Shown here piece after piece: positions 24,040 to 37,140 of a stretch of DNA of 64,000 nucleotides (position 1 is its first letter; each line of letters opens with the position of its first letter). The position numbers and the translations under genes are program-made. The stretch spans positions 62,001 through 126,000 of the forward strand of contig NHZP01000038.1 in NCBI GenBank assembly GCA_003313425.1, written 5' to 3'. The DNA comes from Pseudopyrenochaeta lycopersici (Eukaryota > Ascomycota > Dothideomycetes > Pleosporales > Pseudopyrenochaetaceae). The notes under the pieces were generated by a model. The model worked only from the letters and a program-made list of their open reading frames with translations, made no database searches and was not told where the DNA came from.

Positions 24040-25859
24040 GGCTTAGTCTTCCTTTTAGAAATTCTTTAGTCGCGATAATAAGGGTTAAAGTCTTATTAAA
24101 GTAAGTTGCTAAGGCTACTATCTAATTATCTACTATGCTCTTCTATTTAATAGGTAAGACTTACAGTAAGTTTTAAACCTAAGTATCTACTGTAATCCCT
24201 GCGTGCTAGGGGACTTTAACATTACTATAACGCTTAAGCTTAGTTCTATAGTCTTTAATAGCTTCTTTACTAGTAAATCGCATAATCTCTATTAGCGCAG
24301 GCTTAATTATAGTTATAGTTAGTTAAGGATTTAGGTTTAATAGTAGGGGTAGACGCTTCCTAGGCTGTTTAGGTGTCTAAGGCAGCTGTAATATTACTTA
24401 AAGTTTATACCTAATAGGCACTTATATATTTACCTTAGAAAGTTTTAATAGATAGTAATAGGAAGTAAGAAAGAGAAACTTAGGCCCTATAAGATTAACT
24501 ACAGGCTTAAGATTTAGAGGGGGTTTAAGCAGCAGAGAGTATCTTTCCCTCTCTAACTTTACTTAAAAGCCCTACTAAGGCTTATTAACGTAGTAAAAAG
24601 TAAAGTTACTATTATTTTAACTCCTTCCTGTTACCTAATTAGCTAGTATAGCAGGTTCTCTTAAGAGTTAGCTACTTAGGAACGTTTCCTAAGCAGGTTT
24701 TATCTTACTACTCAACGCAGCTATTAACTTACCTTCACACTTAAAAATATTAATTATCTTATCTTCTACCTCCTTTAATTAATTCTGTATCTTTAAATTA
24801 TCGCTCTGTAATCTTATAGTTGCGTTACTACTGTTAGCGCAGATATTAAGTTATCTAGCTAATTAGATTTTAGTAGGTCTTGCTAAGCTTACCTAGCGAT
24901 TACTAATTAGCTAGATTCTTTAACACCCTAGTTTTTTTACTATTTTTAATCGCGCAACTAGGAGATTAACCTCTTAGCGACTCTAAATAATATTTTATTT
25001 AATTTTAACTTATTTTTATATGCTTAGGAGGTCGCGCTGCGTGTATAATACTAAATATGTAAAAAAATATGCGAAAATTTAATAAAGGAAATGCAGCCCC
25101 TCCCATGCTTTAAGATAAAAGCCTGTCCCTTAGGCTTAAGTAAGCTTATCTTCTAAGTCAGAATTAATTTCTAAATTAGGTATTTAAATATATTGTCGTC
25201 TCTTAGTCTCTATTAAAGATCTTAGTATAATAATAGGATAGCTGCGCGTAGTTAGCTGTGTTATATCTTTAGATAAATCTAAGTTTATAGGAGGGTTAAT
25301 CTCTATCTCTTATAACTAAATCGCGTCTTAGTTAGGATTCTTAATAACTGTAAACTTATTATCTTAAGAGTTATTAAATTAAACAGGCGGTAGTAAAAAG
25401 TTAGCCTTAATATCCTATAATAATAGATCCTATAACTTTACGCGACCTTAATACTCCTAAGTAACCTTACTTTTATCTTAAGGTACCTATAGTTTAAGTC
25501 TCTATCCTAGAGTAGTATTTCTAAATCGCGTGCTATTAAGGTCTATAAGTTAATAGTTGCCTTTATCTCAGTTAGTATAAAAGACTTTATATAGTCCTAG
25601 CTATCTGCTTATAAGCTTCTTATCTCTTAATATATTAATATCTCTAGCTAAGTCCTATATTAGTACAAAGTTATTATCTTTAATTTCTTCTTAATAAATC
25701 TCCCTATAATTATCTTAATATTCCTTCTTTTCGCGTTATAGGTGCTTAGTTCTTAACACTACGTCCTTAAGAAATTAATCTCTTAAATCTAGCTGTATAG
25801 CTCGTACTGCTAATAACTAGCCTCTTAATATTACTTATCTAAATAGTAATATCTGCTAT

Positions 25860-26312
25860 TGTGCAGGAACAGAGGCCTCAGCCAACTTCTCCCTGTCGAT
25901 GGTAGCCTTGAGCACACTGAACACAGCTAGGTAGTCATCCCATCAAGGATGGTATGAGAGGTAGGAGGTAGATAAACAAGGATGAACAATAAGGGGGGGA
26001 GGTAATAACTGTATCTGTAGTAGCTGTATCCGTCTATCTGTCTGTACTGTCTTAATTACTTTTTTTTGTAGATGTTTTCTGGGTGTTTTTCTAGGTAGTA
26101 GATCCTTAGATGTTCCCCTCCATGGTGGATTCCTCGCCTGCCTGCCTCCTTATATCCTTATTTTTCTGCTAATCTCGCTTAATTACCTTAAAGTCTGAGC
26201 TGCTGTGGCCTAAGCTGCTGTGGCCTGAGCTGCTGCATCTGAACTGCTGCATCTGAACTAGCTGAGATGCCCTTAGTGGCCAGGTGACCAGGTCACCAAG
26301 TGCATCGGCACA
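25860..26312 (-). repeat. Solo LTR of a Y-related gypsy family, not RIP-mutated
   Basis: 453 bp, starts TGTGCAGGAACAGAGG and ends GTGCATCGGCACA, flanked by the 4-bp duplication CTAT (25,856-25,859 and 26,313-26,316). Its terminal GTGCA.CGGCACA matches the end of the Y LTR, so the families are related, but the body differs. It keeps CpA/TpG and stands out as a GC-normal island. Short direct repeats (GAGCTGCTG variants) occur near 26,195-26,265. Confidence 0.82.
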
Positions 26313-26599
26313 CTATATTAGAAGAGTAAGTTTAATTAGAAGTACTAGATTCTAACTAGTAACTAACTAATAAGGAGAATATCTAGTCTAACTCTGCGTA
26401 GAAATTCTATCTACCTATAATACTATTAGAAGATTATTAACCTAAGGTCTAGGAAGCTTTATAAGTATATTATATATTGGCTCATAACTACCTTTAATTT
26501 TTCCTATAGCCTAAGGGTTATATACTAATACTTAAATCCTCCTAATATAATAAGTCTTAGTAAGGGCTTTAACTACTTTTCTAAAATTAGGCCCGCTGT

Positions 26600-26830
26600 C
26601 TATAGTAAGCGTCCTTATTATACTCTAGCGATATAAGATTTCCTTATATAAAAATTTAGTAATAGTAGATAACTTATTATTAGCTATTACTCGTGCCTCT
26701 AGCTATCTACTAAGGTATTCTTATATAATTATAATAAATTTCTTTCCTTAATAATGTAGCATGTAAGCAACGTCTATAGTAACTTGTTCCTATAACGCGT
26801 AATAGTAGGTATTTATTAGTATCTCTTACT
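26600..26830 (-). pseudogene. Y2 integrase remnant
   Basis: Minus-strand codons read EQVTIDVAYMLHY, then KKFIIII and EYLSR*LEARVIA. These match the retroviral integrase core of the gypsy group whose consensus is TIDVVHM...GWVEAR. The first catalytic Asp is still readable in TIDV, and stops interrupt the frame. The same stretch occurs in Y1 near 35,100-35,300. Confidence 0.7.
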
Positions 26831-28049
26831 TACGACTTAATAATCTTTGCTAGCACTATTCGCATAATGTAATTGCGCGTTGCACCTCCTTATATATTCT
26901 TTCTTACTAGTATTATTAAGTAAGTATTAAATAGACACTATTCACTCCTCTATAACTAATCTATTAATATATTTCCTATATAGCTATAGTCTTAAGATTA
27001 GGATTATCTATAACTTAATAAATAGCTATATTCCTTATAGACTTTTAGAAGAGATGCCCTTCTCGCACAAAGAAATTTATCGCCCTCTTTTTCTATACTT
27101 AAAGTTATGCTCTCGTAAGGCCTTTAGGCTTCTTAAATCTTATTAAAAACTAAGTAATTGCTTTAGACTTATCTAAGTATTACTTATTTAGTACCCTACT
27201 TATCTTAGCAGGTAAAGTAAACTTAAGGTTAGCGACTAAGTTTTTAATAAAATCTTTAAGGTTATCTTTAGTCTTGTCTAGCTATTCCTATCCTTCTAGC
27301 TTTAGATAACGTAATAACGCATTAGTAATAATATTCTTCTTTCTAAGAATATACTTAATATTAAAGTCCTAGGTAAGGATAGCTGTAAGCCACCTGTTTT
27401 AGACTAACCTAGGGACGTTAGGTAATAATCTATTAAGTTAATAAATAAGCGTCTAAGCGTCTGTTTTAATAGTAAAATATTATCTATATAGCTAGGTTCT
27501 AAATTTCTTTAACGCTTATAATACTGCCTTACACTTAAGCTTTATTAAGTGCTAGAGACTCTTAGCTTTTAACTAAATTATACTTTTAAATTAATATAGA
27601 TATCTTTTTCTATCTGCTCTAATCTATTTAAGAGACGCGCCTGCGCCTTCCTTACTTATATCTACTGCTATAAAAATTATACCTCTATTCTTATAGTTAG
27701 GACTTACTAACGCTAGGGCTAAAGTAATATATTACTTTAAGGTACGTATAGCCTCTTGTTAAGCCTTTTACTATATCTATTTAACGCTAGTCCTTATTAA
27801 CTAGAATAGGGGCTTTACGTAAATAGTAAAGCTAGGCACCTATATCCTGTAGTAGACACAGATACCTATCAATACTCTTACTTCTTTTATATTTCTATAT
27901 TCTAGCTAATCTAAAGTCTTAGCTACTTTCTGTTAATCTAAATGTCTCCCTTACGCAGTAACCTTATATCTAACTACCCCTAATCTAGAGACTCTCTAAT
28001 AACACTTCTTACTTAAAATTATAGCTCTAGCTCTTTCTACGTTAGCTAG

Positions 28050-28600
28050 AGCCCTATCTAGCTATTAAATATATTCTAACATATATCTTCTTACTCTAGG
28101 AAATACTTCTTCTCCTCTATAGTTAGTTTTAGGACTGCTAGCAGTAATATTATCTATAAAAGGAATAGTATATAGCTAATAATCCTTTATAATCTTTGTA
28201 ACTATTTACTAAAAGACTGTAACTAAGTTAGTTACGCCTTAAACTATTATATAGTATTAAAGTAAACTAACTAGCGTATAAAAAGTAGTTATATCTCTAC
28301 TATCTAGATAAAGTATAATCTAGTTATATCTTAAGAATAGATCTATAAGAGATAGAATACGACATCTACTAAAACGCTTAGAGAATTCATCTGCTGTTAG
28401 AGGCAAATTAGCATCCCTAAGAGATACTGCGTTTATCTTAATTAACCTAAGTATTATCTAATAACTCTTATCCTTCTTTTTAACTAGAAACTATAAGTTT
28501 CTGTACTAACTAGCGCATCTTTCTAGTACCCTTTAATTAAGTCTGTTATTAAATATTATAACTACTTCTTCCTTAAGAGCTCGCGCTATTAGAAATAATT
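28050..28600 (-). pseudogene. Y2 reverse transcriptase remnant
   Basis: Minus-strand reading near 28,300-28,530 gives FLVKKKDKSY, LRDANLPLTADEFSKRF and CRILSLIDLFLRYN. This is the RT fingers/palm of the gypsy branch with the LIDFFSGYDQ motif. Further along, near 28,150, the catalytic box reads PFIDNITASSPKTNY, in which FLDDI has become FIDNI. Several TAG/TAA stops are present. The sequence is clearly a different family from W and Z. Confidence 0.8.
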
Positions 28601-31600
28601 TTTCTTACTAAGCTTTATATTTAATAGTCTGTATCTTATATAGAGGACATATATCCTTAATAATTTATCCTGTCTTAGAGAAAGTAAAAGCAATCGCGCC
28701 TTCTCTATTTATTAATATTTTAATAAATAACTAAACTTCTAATTTTATTAAGTTAGATCTAAACTTTTATAAGGCTAGCCTTTCTAGTATTAATCTTATA
28801 CCTTATAAAAATACTACATGTCTACACTTAAAAAGGTAATTAAAAGGTCTAATATTAGGAGGTCTTAGACTTTTTCTTAAGAGTTATAGTTTAACAGTAT
28901 ATCGCTTCTAATCCTTACGCCTAAACTCCTTAATATCTAATACCGCAGGAATATTTATAAGTTGCACCTTATTAGCTACCCTCTTATATAGAGTATTAAC
29001 CTAACTATCTATGCACTTCTTTCTCTTTTCCTATTACGCCTAATAGTTAAGTTTACACATAACTAAAAAAGACTCTAATTCTTATATAGCTAAAGGATCC
29101 TTAGAGGCTCTAACTATATAGCTTATTACTTATTTTACCTATTCTTTAAATTACTACTTATTATTAGTTATAAAAATAGGTAAAAATTTACTAAATCTAA
29201 TAGAAGCTTTTATAAACTTAGCCTCCTAAATATACTTAACCTAAGTATAAGATAAATAAGATTCTAAACTAAAATATTATCCTAAGTATCTTTTACTTAA
29301 ATCTAGACACTCCTCCCTAGAAAGAGTATCTACTATATATTTTTCTTATCTTTAGAAGTTAGTACATAGTTTCTTAGATATAGCAGAGCAGGATTAGAGG
29401 CTATAAAGACAGCGTTTCTATCTCTATTCTTAGAAATAATCCTACACGTAATCCTTCTATATATATTATACTAAATTAATAACTTTACTAAAGCGTACTA
29501 AGGTCTACCTAAAATTACTAATCTTATTAGGTTTTAAATAATCCTAAAGTAACTAATAATAGTTACTTCCCTTACTTTAACTAGGACACTCTACGCAGTT
29601 CCTATAAAAAGATTAGTACTTCTATTTATAGTAACTACTTTATCTTAATATAAGCTACCTTACTTATAGTCTTTATATATAAGCTTTAATGCCTTAGCTG
29701 TACTATATCTTAAAAGGTTTATCTGTGTGCTAGTGTTAATAAGACACTTTACTATATACCTATTAAATAAGGCCTAGTAGGTTAGAAGGTTACACTACAC
29801 ATAGGCTATACCTATCTTCTTTTAAATTATTATAGCTTCTTATTTAGTAGGATTAACTAAGGCTTTATACTAAGTATTATATATTCCTAAGGCCTTATAC
29901 CTAGTTTAGGTATTAAAAGTCCTAAACTATATTAAGTTAAGCCCTAAATTTAGTCCTTCTTTAAGACTAACTATCTCTAATTAATCTAATTTAACCTTCT
30001 CTTTATTAGAAAAATGCCTCTAAGCATCCCTAATAATATAGGCAGACGCGGGGTTGTACAGGGTAAGGTACTGCAGTGTCAGCTAATTAGGTTCTAACAG
30101 GTCTCGCTTAGCTAACCTAGCGATTACTAATTAGCTAGCTAGCCTAATACTTAATTCTACAGTGTTTACGCTAGCTAATAATATAGTAGGCTTATTAATT
30201 ACTTTTAATATATTTCTAACTTATTTTTAAAGCTAATATTAGCTTATAAGGTCCTTAAAAGTTATACTACGCACCTCTTAACGCAGTATAGTAGTAGCGA
30301 TACAGTTTAGATGCAGGCCTAGTAAATAACAGAGCTCTATGTTAGTAAGGCTGTTATTCTAGTTCTTCTTTTTCTTATTCTAACTAATAAATTTAGGCTT
30401 AGCTTTTAAATTCTAAAAGCTTCTATTATCGCCTAAAGGCTGTATAAGAGAGAATAGCTTATTATAGGCTTAACTAGTAAATAGAATTAGCTCTACTTAT
30501 TCAAACTCCTTTAATATCTATTAGTTTAAATACAGTATTACTCCTTATAGCAGGCATATAATAGTCCTTAACTATAACTCGCTTTAGTTGCTTAGAATAA
30601 GGAGGTTTAGCAGGAGCTTACTTCTAAACTTTACTCTGCCTAACTTTCTTAAGAACTAGATCTTTCCTAACATTCTAACGCGTTTAAGAGCGTGTTACTA
30701 CATAAGTTAAACTAGCATTTACTACTCCTTCCTTAAAAGCACTAAGAATAATATCCTAAGATGTAACTTTATTAAGGGCAAAACACGTCTTAGTTAAGCC
30801 TCTTAGTAATATCCTAACGTTCTAAAAGTTTAGTAGGTCCTTAGCTGGGCTTATAGCTGTCCTGCTATATCTATCTTCTGTAATTATATTTATATTAGGA
30901 CTAACTACCTTCTATTACTACACAGCTAGTAGTCTAAGCTTTTAATATTAAGCAGGCCTTAAGTCTACTCTATTAAACTTCTCTAGATATACTGCTAACA
31001 CTAGCTAATCTAGAACATTATTAGTAACTCTATAATACTCCTAAATTTTCTATTTTAACTAATAGAGCTGCAGCGTTTAGGGTGCAGTTCCTTAGATTTA
31101 TCTTAACCTCTTGTGCGAAGGACTAAAATAGTAAGTCTTATATCTAACTTCCTTATTCTACTTAAAGCTAATCTAGCTAAGATGCAAAAGCAGCTAATAT
31201 AGCTTACATTCTCTAGTAATATAACTAGGGAGGTTATATATATTATAAGTGTTTTAATATTTACAGCCTTAGATAGTAATCGCGCCTTACTAAGGATTTA
31301 AGTTGCGAGGAGCTGCCGTTATGTACAAGCTATTATTCCTTTCTAATAGTAGCTGCTTAGCATTATCTCTTAAGACGACTCAGCTAATAAAGTACGCGTA
31401 GGTAGCTAGGTTCCTTAGAATCTAACCTAGTTTGGGATGAACTATTATCTCGTTAACCTTAGCTAGGCTAATCTTCTAGTTACTAAGGGCTAAAATAAGG
31501 TCTTAAACCTCTAGATCTACACTAGGTAGAAAAGTAGGCCTAGCTTCCTCTTAAACCTTACTTTTCTTATACTTATTAACTACATCTTTTAGCTACTTAG

Positions 31601-32659
31601 CTATTAATATTTTCTTTTCTTAATCTAGGATCTAGTAGGCAAGCTTAGCCTCTCTTTCTGCATAGCTAGGGGATATCTGTTTTATCTCCTCTCTCTAGTA
31701 GTACACGCGCTTAAGATACGTATAAATCTCCTTAATATTAAAACTCTCTAGCTTGTCTAGAATCAGCCCGTTATATATATAGATAAAGATTATATCCTAG
31801 TCTTCTCTTAGAAGGCCTCTAGCGAAAAAGAAGCCAGCCTCTATCTTATACAGCTAGCCTATCATAATACAAGCGTTACTATACGCCGCGAAGTTAGTTA
31901 AATACTTAAATAGCTCTAGGAATTTTCTTAACGTCTTAGAAACATAGGTCTCTAAGAACACTTGCGTTCCTATACGTTAAGCTATATCTTAATCGTGCTA
32001 ATACTCTTTTATTACTTCTTAAAGCTTCTTCTAGTCTAGTACCCTATATAGCCTTATTTTCTTAATAAAGCTTCTATATATAGTATTATAGAGGTCTAGA
32101 AGGATTCTTATCTTTTAATAGTTATTATAGCTACTATTATCTGCCTAGCGATTAAAGTTATCTAGGAACTTAGTAACGTCTTTTCCTGTAAATAGAAAGT
32201 CTTTCCTCGCTAGCCTTATAGGTATAAGTACTTTACTAGTATCTATAGTGTGTTTCTTAATAACCTTAATAGCAGGCGTAAGATCTAATCTAAATAACAG
32301 CGAATCTAGTGTTAAGTTAGCTATAAGGATAGCTAAAGGCTAAATCCTAAATATGCTACTGCAGCCCTTTAGTATAACTAAATAAGGAGACTGTAACTAC
32401 TAGGCAGTTCCTTGCTAACGCTAATAATTAACTAAAATCTAATACTGTACTACTTCTAAATTATTTCTTAATCGTTTATAGCTATTCTTATTTCTGTTTT
32501 CTATTATCTTATTCTTATTCTTATTATTATCCTGCTACTACTAAGTTAGCTTCTGCTTATTATATAAGAAGTCTTAATTTGTTATAGTAAGATAACAAGG
32601 ATATAGCCTTAATAGAGCTGGTCCCTGTTAACTCTTAGCTCTAAAAATGTAGAGGAGGT

Positions 32660-32851
32660 GGCCGTAACAGCGCTATCCCTCTCTAAGGTTCTGAAGGCTG
32701 GCCGCAACAGCGCTATCCCTCTTAAAGGTTCTAAAGGCTGGCCGCAACAGCGCCATCCCTCTTAAAGGTTCTAAAGGCTGGCCGTAACAGCGCTATCCCT
32801 CTCTAAGGTTCTAAAGGCTGGCCGTAACAGCGCTATCCCTCTTAAAGGTTT
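32660..32851. repeat. Five 40-bp tandem repeats in Y2 leader
   Basis: Five units begin at 32,660, 32,700, 32,740, 32,780 and 32,820. Each carries GGCCGCAACAGCGCTATCCC and a TCTTAAAGGTTCTAAAGGCT tail. They lie close to the Y2 5' LTR, in the untranslated leader or early gag. They are GC-richer than the surroundings. Confidence 0.9.
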
Positions 32852-33033
32852 TCTAGGGTTAAACAGACACCCAGCTCTTTCTAGGTAATCCTATGATCTC
32901 TGTATCGCAATATAGCGCTCTTATATTTGTGTTTTTAATGTTAACAGTTTAATACTATGTAGGCTTTTTCTACTCTTATTAGCTGTAGCCTAACTAGAAC
33001 AGACTGTTGTGCCCCTTAGGCTTCGCCATTATT

Positions 33034-33398
33034 TGTGGAGTTAACAAGGTAGTTCAGCACAATCCCGCAGTTCTGGTGTTGTGAATGAGAGGTAACGTTG
33101 GAGTTAAACGTGCGTGAATAACAGGAGCAGCCCTGCCTGTACAGTCTGCCAGAAACGAAGGTAAGTATAGAGCCTGATTAAAAGTAATAAACAAAATGGT
33201 CTGAAATCTCATTGAATTGACGTAGCTAATGCACTAGCTACTTTGCAAAATCTCAGTTTTGAAGTAAATTCTCGTGGTGTGTGGTGCATGGTGCATCACG
33301 TTTGGTGCATGTCGCATCTCCACGTCTTATCACCAAATTTCGCTGACAAAGGAAACCCATCATCACCTGATTGCCCAGGTACCCTGTGCAACGGCACA
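33034..33398 (-). repeat. Y2 right LTR (5' LTR)
   Basis: 365 bp, TGTGGAGTTAACAAGG to AACGGCACA. It is much less RIP-mutated than the left LTR, especially in its second half. The open frame at 33,243-33,434 runs out of it into Y1 and is not a gene. Confidence 0.9.
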
Positions 33399-33749
33399 CT
33401 AATACTAGCTAAAGTTACTCTTACTATTAATTAGCTGCGTGTAGTAAAAGTATATATTAAAACTTTAATTAAGGATTAAGACTAGCTTAGGATTCTTAAA
33501 AATCTAGCTAAAATCGTTATAAGTAATACTACTATACTCCTTAAATACTTTAATATATACTCTCTAATTAAGAGGCTTAGTAACTTTATCTTAGTTAATT
33601 TAGACTTAAACTTTTACTAGGTAATAATAATAGCTCTTTAAGTCTTAATATATATAGTCTCCTTAAAATAGGGCTAAGAATAGAACTTAAGTTACTAGGT
33701 CTAATTAAAGCTAACTCTATTAATCCTAATAATAGTATAGTATCTTAAG

Positions 33750-34175
33750 CAGTGATGGGCAAAAATTAGTAATTACTAATTTTTCTAATTTTTTAAAAGG
33801 TTTATATTAAATTACTTAGTAATCCTAAAATTCTAATATTTTAGAATAGAATACTACTTAATCTAAAGATTCATTTTAGGATTTTATAATTTCTTAAATA
33901 GGCCTAGTTCCTTAATAATAAAATTTTTAAGAAAAAAAATAGTAAGCTAAATAGTAATTACTAATTTACTAATTTAGCTTACTATTCTTTTTCTTCTTAA
34001 AATTTTTCCTAAAGAACTAAGCCTATTTAGGAAATTCCAAAATTGTAAAATTAATCTTTAGATTAAGTAGTCTTCTATTCTAAAATATTAGAATTTTAGG
34101 ATTACTAAGTAATTTAATATAAACCTTTTAAAAAATTAGTAATTACTATTTTTCAATAGTAAGCTCCCATCACTG
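33750..34175. mobile_element. hAT-type foldback MITE, copy 2 (in Y1)
   Basis: 426 bp, CAGTGATGGGC to CCCATCACTG, with the 8-bp duplication ATCTTAAG (33,742-33,749 and 34,176-34,183). Y2 at about 22,165 keeps the empty site as a single ATCTTAAG, so the insertion is directly demonstrated. Confidence 0.93.
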
Positions 34176-34413
34176 ATCTTAAGTAGCTAAACTATATTTA
34201 AAATACTAAAGCTTTAAGTAAGTAGGCCTATCTTACTAGCTACGTAATAGTAATATTACTAGTATACCTTATAATAGTTAAATACCTAACTACCTTACCT
34301 ATCTTTAAGAGTACTAAAATTTATATACTCTTAATACTAAGTATTAATTAGCTAAACGTGCTTACTATTATTTAACGTCTTAGACGTAAGTAATATAGTT
34401 ATCTTAACTAGAG

Positions 34414-34839
34414 CAGTGATGGGAGCTTACTATTGAAAAATAGTAATTACTAATTTTTTAAAAGGTTTATATTAAATTACTTAGTAATCCTAAAATTCTA
34501 ATATTTTAGAATAGAATATTACTTAATGTAAAGATTAATTTTACAATTTTGGAATTTCCTAAATAGGCTTAGTTCTTTAGGAAAAATTTTAAGAAGAAAA
34601 AAAATAGGAAGCTAAATTAGTAAATTAGTAATTACTATTTAGCTTACTATTTTTTTTCTTAAAATTTTTATTATTAAGGAACTAGGCCTATTTAAGAAAT
34701 TATGAAATCCTAAAATTAATCTTTACATTAAGTAGTATTCTATTCTAAAATATTAGAATTTTAGGATTACTAAGTAATTTAATATAAACTTTTTAAAAAA
34801 TTTGAAAAAATAGTAATTACTAATTTTTGCCCATCACTG
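34414..34839. mobile_element. hAT-type foldback MITE, copy 3, at a deletion junction
   Basis: 426 bp in the opposite orientation to copies 1 and 2. No target duplication: the left flank is AACTAGAG and the right flank CTAGTAAC. In Y2 these flanks lie 3,956 bp apart (22,399 and 26,356). The MITE therefore marks a deletion, most simply by recombination between two MITE copies. Confidence 0.88.
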
Positions 34840-37140
34840 CTAGTAACTAACTAATAAGGAGAATATCTAGTCTAACTTTAAGTAGAGATTCTATCTACCT
34901 ATAATACTATTAGAAGATTATTAACTTAAAGTCTAAGAAGCTTTACTAGTACGTTATATATTAGCTTATAACTACTCTTAATTTTTCTTATAGCCTAAGA
35001 GTTATATACTAATACCTAGATTCTTCTAATATAATAAATCTTAGTAAAGGCTTTAACTATCTTTCTAAAATTAAGTCTGCTGTCTATAGTAAGTATCCTT
35101 ATTATACTCTAGTAATATAAGATTTCTTTATATAAAAACTTAGTAATAGTAGATAACTTATTATTAGCTATTACTTATACTTCTAGCTATCTACTAAGGT
35201 ACTCTTATATAATTATAATAAATTTCTTTCTTTAATAATATAGTATATAAATAACGTTTATAGTAACTTATTCCTATAATACGTAATAGTAGGTATTTAT
35301 TAGTATCTCTTACTTATAACTTAATAATCTTTACTAGTACTATTTATATAATATAATTATATATTATACCTTCTTATAAATCTTTTCTTACGAGTATTAT
35401 TAAGTAAGTATTAAATAAACGCTGTTTACTCCTCTATAACTAATTTATTAATATACTTCTTATATAGCTATAGTCTTAAGATTAACATTATTTATAACTT
35501 AATAAATAGCTATATTCCTTATAAACTTTTAGAATAGATAGCCTTCTTATATAAAGAAATTTATTACTTTCTTTTTTTACGCTTAAAGTTATACTCTTAT
35601 AAGGCCTTTAGGCTTCTTAAATCTTATTAAGAACTAAGTAATTACTTTTAACTTATCTAAGTATTACTTATTTAGTACTTTACTTATCTTAGTAAGTAAA
35701 GTAAACTTAAGGTTAGTAACTAAGTTTTTAATAAAGTTTTTAAGGTTATCTTTAGTCTTATCTAGCTATTCCTATCCTTCTAGCTTTAAATAATGTAATA
35801 ATATATTAGTAATAATATTCTTCTTTCTAAGAATGTACTTACTATTAAAGTCTTAAGTAAAGATAGCTATAAGCTACCTATTTTAGAATAACCTAGGAAT
35901 ATTAGATAATAATCTATTAAGTTAATAAATAAGCGTTTAAGTATCTATTTTAATAGTAAAATATTATCTATATAGCTAGGTTCTAAATTTCTTTAGCGCC
36001 TATAATACTACTTTATACTTAAGCTTTATTAAGTACTAGAGGCTCTTAGCTTTTAACTATATTATACTTTTAAATTAATATAAATGTCTTTTTCTGTCTG
36101 CTCTAATCTATTTAAAAGACGCGCCTACGCCTTCTTTACTTATATCTACTACTATAAAAATTATACTTCTATTCTTATAGTTAAGACTTACTAACACTAG
36201 AGCTAAAGTAATATATTACTTTAAAGTACGTATAGCCTCTTATTAAGCTTTTTACTGTATCTATTTAATACGAGTCCTTATTAACTAGAATAAGAGCTTC
36301 GCGCGAATAGTAAAGCTAGGCACTTATATTCTATAGTAGATATAGATACCTATAAACGCTCTTACTTCTTTTATATTTCTATATTTTAGCTAATCTAAAG
36401 TCTTAGCTACTTTCTATTAATTTAGATATCTCTCTTACGCAGTAACCTTATATCTAACTACCTCTAATCTAGAGACTCTCTAATAATACTTTTTACTTGA
36501 ATTTATAGCTCTAGCTCTTTCTACGTTAGCTAAGGCTCTATTTAGCTACTAAGTATATTCTAATATATATCTTTTTACTCTAAGAAATACTTCTTCTCCT
36601 CTATAGTTAGTTTTAGGACTACTAGTAGTAATATTATCTATAAAAGGAATAGTATATAGCTAATAATCTTTTATAATCTTTATAACTACTTACTAAAAGA
36701 CTATAACTAAGTTAGTTACGCCTTAAACTATTATATAGTATTAAAGTAAGCTAACTAGAGTATAAAAAGTAGTTATATCTCTACTATCTAGATAAAGTAT
36801 AATCTAGTTATATCTTAAGAATAGATTTATAAAAGATAGAATATAATATCTACTAAAACGCTTAGAGAATTTATCTACTATTAGAGGTAGATTAGTATCC
36901 TTAAGAGATACTACCTTTATCTTAATTAACTTAAGTATTATCTAATAACTCTTATCCTTCTTATTAACTAGAAACTATAAGTTTCTATACTAACTAACGT
37001 ATCTTTCTAGTACCCTTTAATTAAGTCTATTATTAAATATTATAACTACCTCTTCTTTAATAGCTTACGCTATTAAGAATAATTTTTTTTACTAAGCTTT
37101 ATATTTAATAGTCTATATCTTATATAGAGGATATATATTC

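Larger units (their letters stand above)
19753..33398 (-). mobile_element. Ty3/gypsy retrotransposon Y2, full length, RIP-inactivated
   Basis: Two 365-bp LTRs (19,753-20,117 and 33,034-33,398) are flanked by the 4-bp duplication CTAA (19,749-19,752 and 33,399-33,402). It is inserted in the older copy Y1. Read on the minus strand, a purine tract (AGTAGGGGAGGTT) abuts the 3' LTR at 20,118-20,132, and a possible primer site TGGCGAAGCC lies just inside the 5' LTR near 33,015-33,030. Reverse transcriptase and integrase remnants are recognisable. At 13.6 kb it is long for a gypsy element; a MITE and a foreign solo LTR explain about 0.9 kb of this. RIP has removed most CpA except in GCA context. Confidence 0.88.

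Noticed and set aside
33243..33434. 63-codon frame on the plus strand
   Set aside because: Crosses from the Y2 LTR into Y1, so it is not a gene.
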